Counted from the stretch's first letter, positions 1 through 8,223 are shown. The stretch: DNA of 64,000 nt from Amnibacterium sp. CER49 (GCF_029846255.1 NZ_JARVWQ010000002.1:496001-560000); one strand, 5' to 3'. The notes: generated from the sequence alone by a model not told the origin. Numbers and translations: made by a program.

Positions 1-24
1 CTGGCCTCCCCCGCGACCCCAGCG

Positions 25-47
25 CCGGAGCCCGTCCCGGGCTCCGG
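25..47 (-). terminator. Hairpin downstream of pyruvate carboxylase
   Basis: A perfect 10-bp inverted repeat (CCGGAGCCCG / CGGGCTCCGG) with a 3-base loop lies about 40 bases past the pyc stop codon on the minus strand. It fits an intrinsic-type terminator without a strong U tract, as is usual in GC-rich actinobacteria. The rest of positions 1-83 shows no other feature. Confidence 0.5.
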
Positions 48-83
48 AGGACGACGAGCCCGAGTCCGCGCCCGCCGCGTCGC

Positions 84-3000
84 TCATTCCACCACGACGA
101 GCAGATCCCCCGCCTCGACCTGCGCGGTGCCCTGCACCGCGAGCCGGCCGACGGAGCCGGCGACGGGCGTCGTGATCGACGCCTCCATCTTCATGGCCTC
201 GATCGTCGCGATCGTCTCGCCGGGCTCGACCCGCTGCCCCTGCTCGACCTTGACGGTGACGACCCCCGCGAAGGGCGCGCCGACGTGGCCGGCGCGGTTC
301 GGGTCGGCCTTCTCCGCCGACCGGGTCACGACCGTGATGCTCCGGTCGCGCACGTACACGGGTCGGAGCTGCCCGTTCAGGGTGGTCATGACCGTGCGCA
401 TGCCCTTGTCGTCGGCCTCGCCGATCGCCTCGAGCCCCACGAACAGCAGCACGCCCCGGCCGATGCGCACGATGTGCTCGGCCCCGGGCTGCAGCCCGTA
501 GAGGTAGTCGGCGGTGTCGAGCACGGAGAGGTCGCCGAACTGCTCGCGCTGCTCGGTGAAGATGCGCGTCGGCCCCGGGAACAGCAGGCGGTTCAGGGTC
601 GCGCGACGGGTGGCGCCGTCGCCGTCGAGCGCGGCCCGGTCGTCATCGGAGAGCGGCGTGACGCCCACCTTCACGTCGCGGCCGGCGAGCACCCGGCTCC
701 GGAACGGCTCCGGCCACCCGCCGGGCAGGTCGCCGAGCTCACCGGCCATGAAGCCGATCACCGAGTCGGGGATGTCGTAGCGCTCGGGGTGCTCCTCGAA
801 GTCGTGCGGGTCGGCCTCGGTGGCCGCCAGCTGGAGGGCGAGGTCGCCGACGACCTTCGACGACGGCGTCACCTTCGGGATGCGCCCGAGGATCTCGTTC
901 GAGGCGGCGTAGAGGTCCTCGATCAGCTCGAACCGGTCGGCGAGCCCGAGCGCGATCGCCTGCTGGCGGAGGTTCGAGAGCTGGCCGCCCGGGATCTCGT
1001 GCTTGTAGACCCGGCCCGTCGGCCCCGGCAGACCGGACTCGAACGGCTTGTAGAGGCCGCGGACGGCCTCCCAGTACGGCTCGAGGTCGGACACGGCCTG
1101 CAGCGGGATGCCGGTGTCGCGCTCGGTGTGCGCGAGCGCGGCGACGAGTGCCGAGAAGGAGGGCTGGCTCGTCGTGCCGGCCATCGGCGCGCTCGCCACG
1201 TCGACCGCGTCCGCCCCCGCGGCGCTGGCGGCGAGCAGCGTGGCGAGCTGGCCGCCCGCGGTGTCGTGCGTGTGCACGTGCACGGGGAGCTCGAACTCCT
1301 GGCGCAGCGCGGTGACGAGCTTCGCGGCGGCGAAGGGGCGCAGCAGGCCCGCCATGTCCTTGATGGCGAGCACGTGCGCACCCGCCTGCACCATCTGCTC
1401 GGCGAGGCGCAGGTAGTAGTCGAGCGTGTACAGCGTCTCGTTCGGGTCGAGGAGGTCCGCGGTGTAGCAGAGGCCCGTCTCGGCGACGGCGGTACCGGTG
1501 GCGAGCACCGCGTCGACCGCCGGCCGGATCTGCGCCACGTCGTTCAGCGCGTCGAAGATGCGGAACACGTCGACGCCGGTCGCGGCGGCCTCACGCACGA
1601 ACGCGTCGGTCACCTCGGTCGGATACGGGGTGTAGCCGACCGTGTTGCGGCCGCGGAGCAGCATCTGGATCGCGACGTTCGGCAGCGCCTCCCGCAGCGT
1701 GGCGAGCCGCTCCCAGGGGTCCTCGCCGAGGAAGCGCAGCGCGACGTCGTAGGTCGCGCCGCCCCACGCCTCGACGGTGAGCAGCTGCGGGGTGAGCCGC
1801 GCGACGTGCGGCGCGACGGCAGCGAGGTCGCGGGTGCGCACGCGGGTGGCGAGCAGCGACTGGTGCGCGTCGCGGAAGGTGGTCTCGGTGACGGCGAGCG
1901 CGGTCTGCTCGCGGAGCGCCTTCGCCCAGCCCGCGGGGCCGAGCTCGAGCAGCCGCTGCCTCGAACCCGCGGGAGCCGGTGCGTGCAGGTCCACGGCGGG
2001 CAGCTTGTCGGCGGGCCGGGGTCCGCGGGGCAGGGCGCCGTTCGGCTGGTTCACCGTGACGTCGGCGAGGTGGTTCAGGATCTTCGTGCCGCGGTCGCGC
2101 GACGGGTTCTGGCGGAAGAGCCCCGGACGCTCCTCGATGAACGAGGTCGAGAGGTCGCCGGCGGCGAACGACGGGTCGTCGAGCACGGCCTGCAGGAACG
2201 GGATGTTCGTGGCGACGCCGCGGATGCGGAACTCGGCGAGGGCCCGCTTCTCGCGGGCGACGGCGGCCCCGAAGTCGCGGCCCCGGCAGGTGAGCTTCGC
2301 GAGCATCGAGTCGAAGTGCGGGCTGATCTGCGCGCCCGGGTTGATCGTGCCGCCGTCGAGGCGCACGCCCGCACCGCCCGGCGACCGGTAGGTGGTGATG
2401 CGGCCGGTGTCGGGACGGAAGTTCGCGTTCGGGTCCTCGGTCGTGATGCGGCACTGCAGCGCCGCCCCGCGGATCCGCAGGTCCTCCTGGCGGAGCCCGA
2501 GATCGGCCATCGTCTCCCCCGCGGCGATGCGCATCTGCGACTGCACGAGGTCGACGTCGGTGATCTCCTCCGTCACCGTGTGCTCGACCTGGATGCGGGG
2601 GTTCATCTCGATGAAGACGTGCTCCCCCGCACGGTCGCCCGCGGTGTCGAGCAGGAACTCGACGGTGCCGGCGTTCACGTAGCCGATCGACTCGGCGAAG
2701 GCGACGGCGTCGCGGTAGAGGGCTTGCCGGACGTCGTCGGAGAGGTTCGGCGCCGGAGCGATCTCGACGACCTTCTGGTGCCGCCGCTGCACGGAGCAGT
2801 CGCGCTCGAAGAGGTGCAGGGTGGTGCCCGCGCCGTCGGCGAGGATCTGCACCTCGATGTGCCGCGGCCGCAGCACGGCCTGCTCGAGGAACATCGTGGG
2901 GTCGCCGAAGGCGCTGTCGGCCTCGCGCATCGCGCTCTCGAGCGCCTCCGCCAGGTCCTCGCGGCGCTCGACGCGCCGCATGCCGCGGCCGCCACCGCCC

Positions 3001-3482
3001 GCGACGGCCTTCGCGAAGATCGGGAAGCCGATGCCGTCCGCGGCGGCGAGCAGCTCCTCGAGGTCGCTGCTCGGCGCCGACGACCTGAGCACCGGCACGC
3101 CGGCGGCGATCGCCTGCTCCTTCGCGGTCACCTTGTTGCCGGCGGAGCGGAGCACGCGGGCGGGCGGCCCGATGAAGGTGATGCCGTTCGCCTCGCACGC
3201 CTCGGCGAGGCCGGGGTTCTCGGACAGGAAGCCGTAGCCCGGGTAGACGGCGTCGGCACCCGACTCCTTCGCGACGCGGATGATCTCGGCCACGTCGAGG
3301 TAGGCGCGCACCGGGTGCCCGGGCTCGCCGATCAGGTAGGCCTCGTCGGCCTTCTGCCGGTGCAGCGAGTCGCGGTCCTCGTACGGGAAGACCGCGACGG
3401 TGCGCGCGCCCAGCTCGTACGCGGCCCGGAAGGCACGGATGGCGATCTCGCCGCGGTTGGCGACCAGGATCTTCTCGAACAC
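84..3482 (-). CDS. pyc: Pyruvate carboxylase
   Basis: Biotin-dependent anaplerotic enzyme converting pyruvate, bicarbonate and ATP to oxaloacetate in the cytoplasm. The 1132-residue single chain has the full order: biotin carboxylase (about 1-450, opening FEKILVANRGEIA, with the glycine-rich loop AVAGGGGRGMR near 160), carboxyltransferase (about 530-1000, opening with TTFRDAHQSLLATR) and a C-terminal biotinyl domain in which EAMKM carries the biotinyl lysine at residue 1098. Length is normal for the alpha4 type. The GTG start at 3482 is preceded by GAGGAG. It is divergent from the ParA-like gene across 79 bases. Nothing is missing, so the call is secure. Confidence 0.97.
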   Translation of the reverse strand: MFEKILVANRGEIAIRAFRAAYELGARTVAVFPYEDRDSLHRQKADEAYLIGEPGHPVRAYLDVAEIIRVAKESGADAVYPGYGFLSENPGLAEACEANGITFIGPPARVLRSAGNKVTAKEQAIAAGVPVLRSSAPSSDLEELLAAADGIGFPIFAKAVAGGGGRGMRRVERREDLAEALESAMREADSAFGDPTMFLEQAVLRPRHIEVQILADGAGTTLHLFERDCSVQRRHQKVVEIAPAPNLSDDVRQALYRDAVAFAESIGYVNAGTVEFLLDTAGDRAGEHVFIEMNPRIQVEHTVTEEITDVDLVQSQMRIAAGETMADLGLRQEDLRIRGAALQCRITTEDPNANFRPDTGRITTYRSPGGAGVRLDGGTINPGAQISPHFDSMLAKLTCRGRDFGAAVAREKRALAEFRIRGVATNIPFLQAVLDDPSFAAGDLSTSFIEERPGLFRQNPSRDRGTKILNHLADVTVNQPNGALPRGPRPADKLPAVDLHAPAPAGSRQRLLELGPAGWAKALREQTALAVTETTFRDAHQSLLATRVRTRDLAAVAPHVARLTPQLLTVEAWGGATYDVALRFLGEDPWERLATLREALPNVAIQMLLRGRNTVGYTPYPTEVTDAFVREAAATGVDVFRIFDALNDVAQIRPAVDAVLATGTAVAETGLCYTADLLDPNETLYTLDYYLRLAEQMVQAGAHVLAIKDMAGLLRPFAAAKLVTALRQEFELPVHVHTHDTAGGQLATLLAASAAGADAVDVASAPMAGTTSQPSFSALVAALAHTERDTGIPLQAVSDLEPYWEAVRGLYKPFESGLPGPTGRVYKHEIPGGQLSNLRQQAIALGLADRFELIEDLYAASNEILGRIPKVTPSSKVVGDLALQLAATEADPHDFEEHPERYDIPDSVIGFMAGELGDLPGGWPEPFRSRVLAGRDVKVGVTPLSDDDRAALDGDGATRRATLNRLLFPGPTRIFTEQREQFGDLSVLDTADYLYGLQPGAEHIVRIGRGVLLFVGLEAIGEADDKGMRTVMTTLNGQLRPVYVRDRSITVVTRSAEKADPNRAGHVGAPFAGVVTVKVEQGQRVEPGETIATIEAMKMEASITTPVAGSVGRLAVQGTAQVEAGDLLVVVE

Positions 3483-3561
3483 TTCGCCGGACTCCTCGCT
3501 GTCGACGCGCGGGGGGTGTCGTCCCCGGAGACTCCCCGGGCACGCCGCTAACCTAGTGGCC

Positions 3562-4389
3562 GTGCATGTGCTGAGCGTCTCCTCGCTGAAGGGCGGCGTC
3601 GGGAAGACGACGGTGACGCTGGGCCTCGCATCCGCGGCCTATGCGAAGGGTGTCCCGACCCTCGTCGTCGATCTCGACCCGCAGGCCGATGTCTCGACCG
3701 GCATGGACGTGCCCGTCTCGCCGGTGAACGTGGCCGACGTGCTCGCCTCGCCGAAGGAGAAGACGGTCCGCCAGGCCATCACGCCGAGCGGCTGGACGCG
3801 CGGACGCGGCGGCATCATCGACGTGATGGTCGGGTCGCCGTCCGCCATCAACTTCGACGGGCCGCACCCGTCGGTGCGCGACATCTGGAAGCTCGAGGAG
3901 GCCCTCGCGCACGTCGAGGCCGAGTACGACCTCGTGCTCGTCGACTGCGCGCCGAGCCTCAACGCCCTCACGCGCACCGCGTGGGCCGCGAGCGACCGGG
4001 TCACGGTCGTCACGGAGCCGGGCCTGTTCTCGGTGGCCGCAGCCGACCGCGCCCTGCGCGCGATCGAGGAGATCCGCCGCGGCCTGTCGCCGCGCCTCCA
4101 GCCGCTCGGGATCGTCGTGAACCGCGCGCGCATGCAGAGCCTCGAGCACCAGTTCCGCATCAAGGAGCTGCGCGACATGTTCGGCCCGCTGGTGCTCAGC
4201 CCGCAGCTGCCGGAGCGCACGTCGCTGCAGCAGGCGCAGGGCGCGGCGAAGCCGCTGCACGTGTGGCCGGGTGAGAGCGCCCAGGAGCTCGCGGGCATGT
4301 TCGACCAGCTGCTCGAGCGCATCCTGCGCACGGGACGCGTCGGCGAGTACGCGACGGGCCCGGTCCAGCAGGTCGCGAAGGGCGCCTGA
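3562..4389 (+). CDS. ParA/MinD-like P-loop ATPase
   Basis: A 275-residue ParA-family ATPase starting at GTG 3562. The deviant Walker A KGGVGKTT lies at residues 10-17, immediately after the start, so longer upstream starts are unlikely. Other motifs are VVDLDPQADVS (Walker A') and LVLVDCAPSL (Walker B). ParA proteins position DNA or protein cargo through ATP-dependent dimerisation. There is no parB gene or recognisable parS beside it, and it stands alone between pyc and the MerR locus. It is therefore probably a chromosomal orphan ParA with a positioning or polarity role rather than a partition pair. The family call is firm; the cargo is unknown. Confidence 0.88.
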   Translation: MHVLSVSSLKGGVGKTTVTLGLASAAYAKGVPTLVVDLDPQADVSTGMDVPVSPVNVADVLASPKEKTVRQAITPSGWTRGRGGIIDVMVGSPSAINFDGPHPSVRDIWKLEEALAHVEAEYDLVLVDCAPSLNALTRTAWAASDRVTVVTEPGLFSVAAADRALRAIEEIRRGLSPRLQPLGIVVNRARMQSLEHQFRIKELRDMFGPLVLSPQLPERTSLQQAQGAAKPLHVWPGESAQELAGMFDQLLERILRTGRVGEYATGPVQQVAKGA

Positions 4390-4450
4390 GCCCCTCCCCT
4401 GCGCGGTCGCGGTCCCCGACCGTGCGGCCTCCGCGTCGCGGCCGTCCGGG

Positions 4451-4532
4451 ACCGCGTGTAGGTACTTCGCCCTGGCGTAGGTACTGAAGCCGCGTGTCGC
4501 ACCTACACGAGGGCGGATCACCTACACGCGGT
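4451..4532. repeat. Dispersed palindromic element family 1, copy A
   Basis: About 82 bases bounded by a perfect 13-bp inverted repeat (ACCGCGTGTAGGT ... ACCTACACGCGGT), with an inner degenerate pair of the same GTAGGT/ACCTAC word. By hand alignment it matches the element at 53336-53418 at about 69 of 82 positions. Both copies lie in convergent intergenic spaces. There is no coding capacity, and I see no obvious target-site duplication. It resembles a REP/BIME-like or MITE-like unit. Confidence 0.8.
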
Positions 4533-4628
4533 ACTCGGCCGGACGCCGCGGTGGACGTCGCGCGGTAGCCGTGGTTCCGCGGTACGCATGCCGACCGCGT
4601 CGCGCCAGCAGCGCCGTGTGCCCCGTGG

Positions 4629-4686
4629 GTATGCCGTGGGGAGACCAGTAGGCGTCCGTGCGCATACAGGCGTCCCCACGGCATGC
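4629..4686. repeat. Dispersed palindromic element family 2, copy A
   Basis: A 58-base hairpin-forming element with perfect 12-bp arms (ATGCCGTGGGGA at 4631-4642 and its complement at 4673-4684). A copy of exactly the same length lies at 35847-35904, with 44 of 58 positions identical by hand count. Internal words AGGCG are shared. It is non-coding and lies 96 bases from the family 1 element. Confidence 0.72.
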
Positions 4687-4777
4687 GGAAGCGCTCGCGG
4701 CCGGAGACGCGACGCGGGTGCCCGCGCCGATCAGGTCGGCGCGGGCACCCGCGGAAGTCGTCGCTGCTGCGGAAGGC

Positions 4778-5323
4778 TCAGCCGGCGGCCCGCGCCGCGC
4801 GGCGCTGCGCCAGCTCGTCCATCGGGTCCGAGGTCTCGGCGTCGAGCTCGACGAGGTTCGACTCGACCTCGCGGAGCACCTTGCCCACCGCGATGCCGAA
4901 CACACCCTGGCCGCGGTTGACGAGGTCGATGACCTCCTCGTTCGACGTGCACAGGTACACGCTCGCGCCGTCGCTCATCAGCGTGGTCTGCGCGAGGCTC
5001 GTGATGCCCGCGTCACGAAGCTGCTCGACCGCGGTGCGGATCTGCTGCAACGACACCCCCGTGTCGAGCAGGCGCTTCACGAGCTTGAGCACCAGGATGT
5101 CGCGGAAGCCGTACAGCCGCTGGGAGCCGCTCCCCGCCGCCCCGCGGATCGTCGGCTCGACGAGTCCTGTCCTCGCCCAGTAGTCGAGCTGCCGGTACGT
5201 GATCCCCGCGGCCCGCGCGGCGATCACGCCGCGGTAGCCAGCAGAGTCGTCCAACTCCGGCATGCCGTCTGTGAACAGCAAGCCGAGGTCGTACCGGTCT
5301 TCGCTCCGGTTCACCTCAGTCAT
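4778..5323 (-). CDS. MerR-family transcriptional regulator (Rv1830-like)
   Basis: A 181-residue MerR-type DNA-binding protein. The N-terminal winged helix carries GITYRQLDYWARTGLVEPT, followed by a dimerisation helix and a C-terminal segment around DGASVYLCTSNEEVIDLV. The gene order FHA protein - MerR - MerR matches the mycobacterial Rv1827/1828/1830 neighbourhood without the intervening DUF151 gene. I chose ATG 5323 (MTEVNRSEDRYDLG); an in-frame ATG at 5347 would add 8 residues of poor quality (MGGGRQSY). The 141-base gap to the preceding gene suggests its own promoter. The family is certain; the regulon is unknown. Confidence 0.88.
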   Translation of the reverse strand: MTEVNRSEDRYDLGLLFTDGMPELDDSAGYRGVIAARAAGITYRQLDYWARTGLVEPTIRGAAGSGSQRLYGFRDILVLKLVKRLLDTGVSLQQIRTAVEQLRDAGITSLAQTTLMSDGASVYLCTSNEEVIDLVNRGQGVFGIAVGKVLREVESNLVELDAETSDPMDELAQRRAARAAG

Positions 5324-5351
5324 GTAGGACTGCCTTCCACCCCCCATGCGC

Positions 5352-5368
5352 CCCCGCCAACGGCGGGG
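5352..5368 (-). terminator. Candidate hairpin between the two MerR genes
   Basis: A perfect 7-bp inverted repeat CCCCGCC/GGCGGGG around the loop AAC lies between the end of the upstream MerR gene (5465) and the start of the downstream one (5323). It could end the FHA-MerR transcript or attenuate the next gene. It is short, and such GC-only hairpins arise easily here. Confidence 0.3.
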
Positions 5369-5464
5369 CCGCGTTCGGAGGTCACGCTACAGAGCGGGAG
5401 CCCCTCGGGCAACGACATCCGGACACGGGGGTCTGGCGTGTCGCACCGGGTATGGGGCAGGGGG

Positions 5465-6166
5465 TCACGACGCGTGCTTCGCGAGGGCCTGCTTCACGAG
5501 CGCCGACCGGACGGTCTCGATGCGGTTCGCGAGCTCGATCGCGCGCTCGTCGGCCTTCGCCCGGCTCGCCGCGTCGGGCCGCCGGCGCATCGGCAGCAAC
5601 GCGTTCGCGACGAGCTCGATCTCGCGCTCGGCGGCGATGCGCATGGCCCGCAGGTGCCGGGGCTCGATGCCCGCGACGCGGAGGTCGACGAGCGCCTTCA
5701 GCGTCGCGACCGCGGTCTCGTCGTACGCGTCGGTCGCCGGCATCAGCCCGTTCGAGACCGCGTCGTTCAGCAGGTCGGCCTTCGCCTCGGTCTCGGCGAG
5801 CAGCTCGTCGCGCGTGAAGCGGCGCTCGGTGCCGAGGATCGACGGCGCACCGGCGGCGGTGCCCGGCCAGGCCGGCTCGCGGCCGGCATCGAGGTCGGCG
5901 AGGTACTTGCGGATGACCTTGAGCGGCAGGTAGTGGTCGCGCTGCATGAGCAGCACGAGCGTGATGCGCTCGATGTCGGCCTGGGTGAAGCTGCGGTAGC
6001 CGGACGCGGTGCGTGCCGGCTGGATGAGGCCGCGGTCCTCGAGGAAGCGCAGCTTCGACGGGCTGAGCTCGGGGAAGTCGTCCGCGAGCCGGCCGAGCAC
6101 CTGCCCGATGCTGAACGTGGTGGGCAGCGTCGCCGGCTCGCGACGCTGCGGCAGCACGGCGCTCAC
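5465..6166 (-). CDS. ftsR: MerR-family regulator, FtsR-like (Rv1828-like)
   Basis: A 233-residue MerR regulator with the winged helix at about 20-85: SIGQVLGRLADDFPELSPSK, LRFLEDRGLIQP and GYRSFTQADIERI. In Corynebacterium the homologue directly downstream of the FHA gene odhI is FtsR, an activator of ftsZ; the mycobacterial counterpart is Rv1828. The C-terminal half is helical and lacks metal-binding cysteines, so it is not a metal sensor. The GTG start at 6166 overlaps the FHA stop by four bases (GTGA), indicating translational coupling. The gene symbol is inferred from family and position, not from any test of binding sites. Confidence 0.82.
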   Translation of the reverse strand: MSAVLPQRREPATLPTTFSIGQVLGRLADDFPELSPSKLRFLEDRGLIQPARTASGYRSFTQADIERITLVLLMQRDHYLPLKVIRKYLADLDAGREPAWPGTAAGAPSILGTERRFTRDELLAETEAKADLLNDAVSNGLMPATDAYDETAVATLKALVDLRVAGIEPRHLRAMRIAAEREIELVANALLPMRRRPDAASRAKADERAIELANRIETVRSALVKQALAKHAS

Positions 6167-6642
6167 CTCGCGGCGAGGCGGGCGAGGTCGAGGCGCGAGG
6201 CGTAGAAGGTGAGCCGGAACTTGCCGATCTGCACCTCGGCCCCGTCGGAGAGGAGCGCCGTCTCGATGCGGACGCCGTCGAAGTAGGTGCCGTTCAGGCT
6301 GCCGAGATCCTTCACCTCGAAGGCCGTGCCGTGGCGCGTGAACTGCGCGTGGCGACGGGAGACGGTGACGTCGTCGAGGAAGATGTCGGCCGACGGGTGC
6401 CGCCCCGCGATGGTGACGTCCTGGTCGAGGAGGAACCGCGCCCCCACGTTCGGGCCGCGGCGCACGACGAGCAGGGCCGAGCCCGACGGCAGCGCGTTCA
6501 CCGCGGCCTGCTCCTCGGAGGAGCGGCCCTGCATGGCGGCGAGCTGGGAGCCGAACTCGTAGCCGAACGACGCGGTGGTCTCGGGGCCCGTGTAGGCCTC
6601 GTGACGGCGTCCTCGGCGGCGATCGTCGCGCTCATCGACCAT
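6163..6642 (-). CDS. garA: FHA-domain regulator, GarA/OdhI-like
   Basis: A 159-residue protein with a disordered basic N-terminus, an ETT motif (Thr22/Thr23 in GPETTASF) and a C-terminal FHA domain (about 65-150: GRHPSADIFLDD, VSRRHAQF, LGSLNGTYFDG). In Mycobacterium and Corynebacterium, kinases phosphorylate the ETT motif and the FHA domain then binds it. This switches off inhibition of 2-oxoglutarate dehydrogenase and, in GarA, control of glutamate metabolism. The usual ETTS is ETTA here, but both threonines remain. ATG 6642 is supported by AAGGAGGT eight bases upstream. It heads the operon with ftsR. Confidence 0.9.
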   Translation of the reverse strand: MVDERDDRRRGRRHEAYTGPETTASFGYEFGSQLAAMQGRSSEEQAAVNALPSGSALLVVRRGPNVGARFLLDQDVTIAGRHPSADIFLDDVTVSRRHAQFTRHGTAFEVKDLGSLNGTYFDGVRIETALLSDGAEVQIGKFRLTFYASRLDLARLAAR

Positions 6643-6839
6643 TCGGCGACCTCCTTCGGCGCTCCAGGCTAGCGGGTCCCCTCGGCGTGTCGTTCCGCCT
6701 CGGTCGATCCGCCGTCGCATCGGGATGCCGGATGCGGCATCGAGTCTCAAGTAGAGCACGAGGGCCGGGACCGCCGCCAGGTGCGGGCGCCGCTGCGCCG
6801 CTTCCGGCCGTCGTCGGACGCCGCCGCTACCGTGACGAC

Positions 6840-7313
6840 ATGTCCTGCATCCGGTTCAACACCTCGGCGCAGCGCACGGCCATGCGGCAGGACGGCAGGA
6901 GCCTCTCCGCGGCGGATGCCGCGGTGCTGCACCTCGCGCCGCCCGTGACCGAGAGCAAGATCGCGCGGCTGCGGCTGCTCGCCGGGTCGCCGCAGCCGGG
7001 CATCAGGCAGAGCGTCGCCTCGAACCGGCACGCGCCCGCCGACCTGCTCGAGGCGCTCGCGGCCGACGCCGATCCCGCGGTGCGGGGCGAGGTGGCCCGC
7101 AACGAGACGGTCCCGCAGAGCCTGCTCACGGCGCTCGCGGGCGACCGCGACCCGCGGGTGCGCTGCTGGGTCGTGCTGAACCCGGGCCTCCCGCTGCCGC
7201 TCGTCGAAGGCCTGGCGGGCGACCGCGACGCGCAGGTGCGGCGGCTCGCCGGCTGGCGGCTCGACGCGGAGCGCGCTTCGCAGCCCGTCGAGGAGCCGGC
7301 TCAGCCCAGCTGA
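6840..7313 (+). CDS. Leucine-rich repeat variant (LRV) protein
   Basis: A 157-residue protein made largely of LRV-type alpha-helical repeats of about 24 residues: RQSVASNRHAPADLLEALA, then VRGEVARNETVPQSLLTALA, then VRCWVVLNPGLPLPLVEGLA, each followed by a D-x-D/VR turn. LRV repeats form a right-handed superhelix, usually a protein-binding surface. The cysteine-rich iron-sulfur segment of the founding Azotobacter protein is not evident. ATG 6840 follows a poor ribosome site. The 3' end overlaps the convergent NUDIX gene by 13 bases. The partner is unknown. Confidence 0.72.
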   Translation: MSCIRFNTSAQRTAMRQDGRSLSAADAAVLHLAPPVTESKIARLRLLAGSPQPGIRQSVASNRHAPADLLEALAADADPAVRGEVARNETVPQSLLTALAGDRDPRVRCWVVLNPGLPLPLVEGLAGDRDAQVRRLAGWRLDAERASQPVEEPAQPS

Positions 7314-8188
7314 TCGGGGCTCAGCCGACCGAGCAGGTCGCCCGGCCGCTCCCCCGCGGCACCCGCCGCCTCGACGCGCTCCCGCAGCCCCCGGTCGGCG
7401 GTGACGACCCGCGTGCGGTACCCCTGCCCGAGCAGGTCCAGGGTCACGTCCACGATCGCGTCGTCCCCGGAGCCCGGTGCGGCGACCAGCTCGACCGGCT
7501 CGGGTGCGGTCGCTCCACGGGCCTCGCCCTCGACGACCGCGACGACGCGCGGCCAGCGCACGACGACCGGCAGGGGCCCGTCGGCGGCCGGCTCGTCGAA
7601 CCCGGCCGCGGTTCGGGCCGCCAGAGCGGCGAGCAGCCGCTCCGCGGCGCCTCGCCGGTCCCGCCACCAGCCGTCGGGTCGCGAGCCCATCACGTTCGCC
7701 ACGTCGACGACGAGCGCGTCGCGCTGCGGCAGCAGGGCGCGCAGCCGCGGCCAGGCGTCCGCGAAGCCGGGGTGCAGCGGGCGCGCGTCGACCTCGTCGG
7801 CCGCGACCCACTCGAGGCCGGTGCTCTCGCGGTCCGACACCGCGACGGGCAGCTCGGCCGGGGCGTCGGCCGCGACCGTCGTGTAGCTCCAGACGTCGAG
7901 GTCGAGCCGCACCGCGAACCGCGGCCGGAGCGCGGCCGCGTCGATGCCGGTCTCCTCCCGCGCCTCGCGCAGCGCCCCCTCGAGCGCGGTCTCCCCCAGG
8001 TCGCGGGCGCCTCCGGGCAGCCCCCAGGTGCCGCCGAAGTGGCTCCACTCGACGCGGTGCTGCAGCAGCACCGCTCCCGCGGGACTCACGGCCAGCAGCC
8101 CGGCGGCGCCGGCGCGGCCCCAGAAGCGACGCCCGTCGGGCAGCTCGACCCATCCGTCCCCGGAAGGCCGCGCACCCGATCCCGCCAC
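7301..8188 (-). CDS. NUDIX hydrolase fused to a NYN/PIN-like nuclease domain
   Basis: A 295-residue two-domain protein. Residues about 10-155 are a NUDIX fold with an intact Nudix box (GARDLGETALEGALREAREE then TGI), so a pyrophosphohydrolase acting on a nucleoside-diphosphate-linked substrate is likely. Residues about 165-290 resemble the YacP/NYN branch of PIN-like nucleases: DALVVDVANVMGSRPDGWW at the front, with an acidic residue in the expected first strand, and VVTADRGLRERVEAAG near the end. That combination suggests coupled RNA and cap or nucleotide processing, which is inference. It is followed by a strong hairpin shared with the PTS gene. Confidence 0.78.
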   Translation of the reverse strand: MAGSGARPSGDGWVELPDGRRFWGRAGAAGLLAVSPAGAVLLQHRVEWSHFGGTWGLPGGARDLGETALEGALREAREETGIDAAALRPRFAVRLDLDVWSYTTVAADAPAELPVAVSDRESTGLEWVAADEVDARPLHPGFADAWPRLRALLPQRDALVVDVANVMGSRPDGWWRDRRGAAERLLAALAARTAAGFDEPAADGPLPVVVRWPRVVAVVEGEARGATAPEPVELVAAPGSGDDAIVDVTLDLLGQGYRTRVVTADRGLRERVEAAGAAGERPGDLLGRLSPDQLG

Positions 8189-8223
8189 GCCGATCAGGCT
8201 AGGCGCGCCCGCTGGACGAACGA

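Larger units (their letters stand above)
4390..4777. other. Convergent intergenic region holding two palindromic repeats
   Basis: This 388-base gap between the 3' ends of the ParA-like and MerR genes is the only one above 300 bases in the window. It contains no convincing reading frame. It holds the GTGTAGGT-type repeat (4451-4532) and the ATGCCGTGGGGA palindrome (4629-4686), each with a second copy elsewhere in the window. A short inverted repeat CGGTCG/CGACCG just after the parA stop may help terminate parA. Confidence 0.7.

Noticed and set aside
285-3551. A 1088-codon open frame on the plus strand opposite pyruvate carboxylase
   Set aside because: Its composition is the Arg/Gly/Ala/Val-rich product of the third-base pattern of the true gene, and no domain is recognisable. 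The pyc frame has a complete catalytic architecture.
4390-4777. Insertion sequence or tRNA in the longest intergenic gap
   Set aside because: No transposase frame, no tRNA cloverleaf and no CCA end were found; the structure is fully explained by two short palindromic repeats.
6724-6741. Hairpin GATGCCG-GATG-CGGCATC between the FHA and LRV genes
   Set aside because: It lies between divergent starts, so it does not terminate either gene, and a 7-bp GC-rich stem is expected often by chance here.
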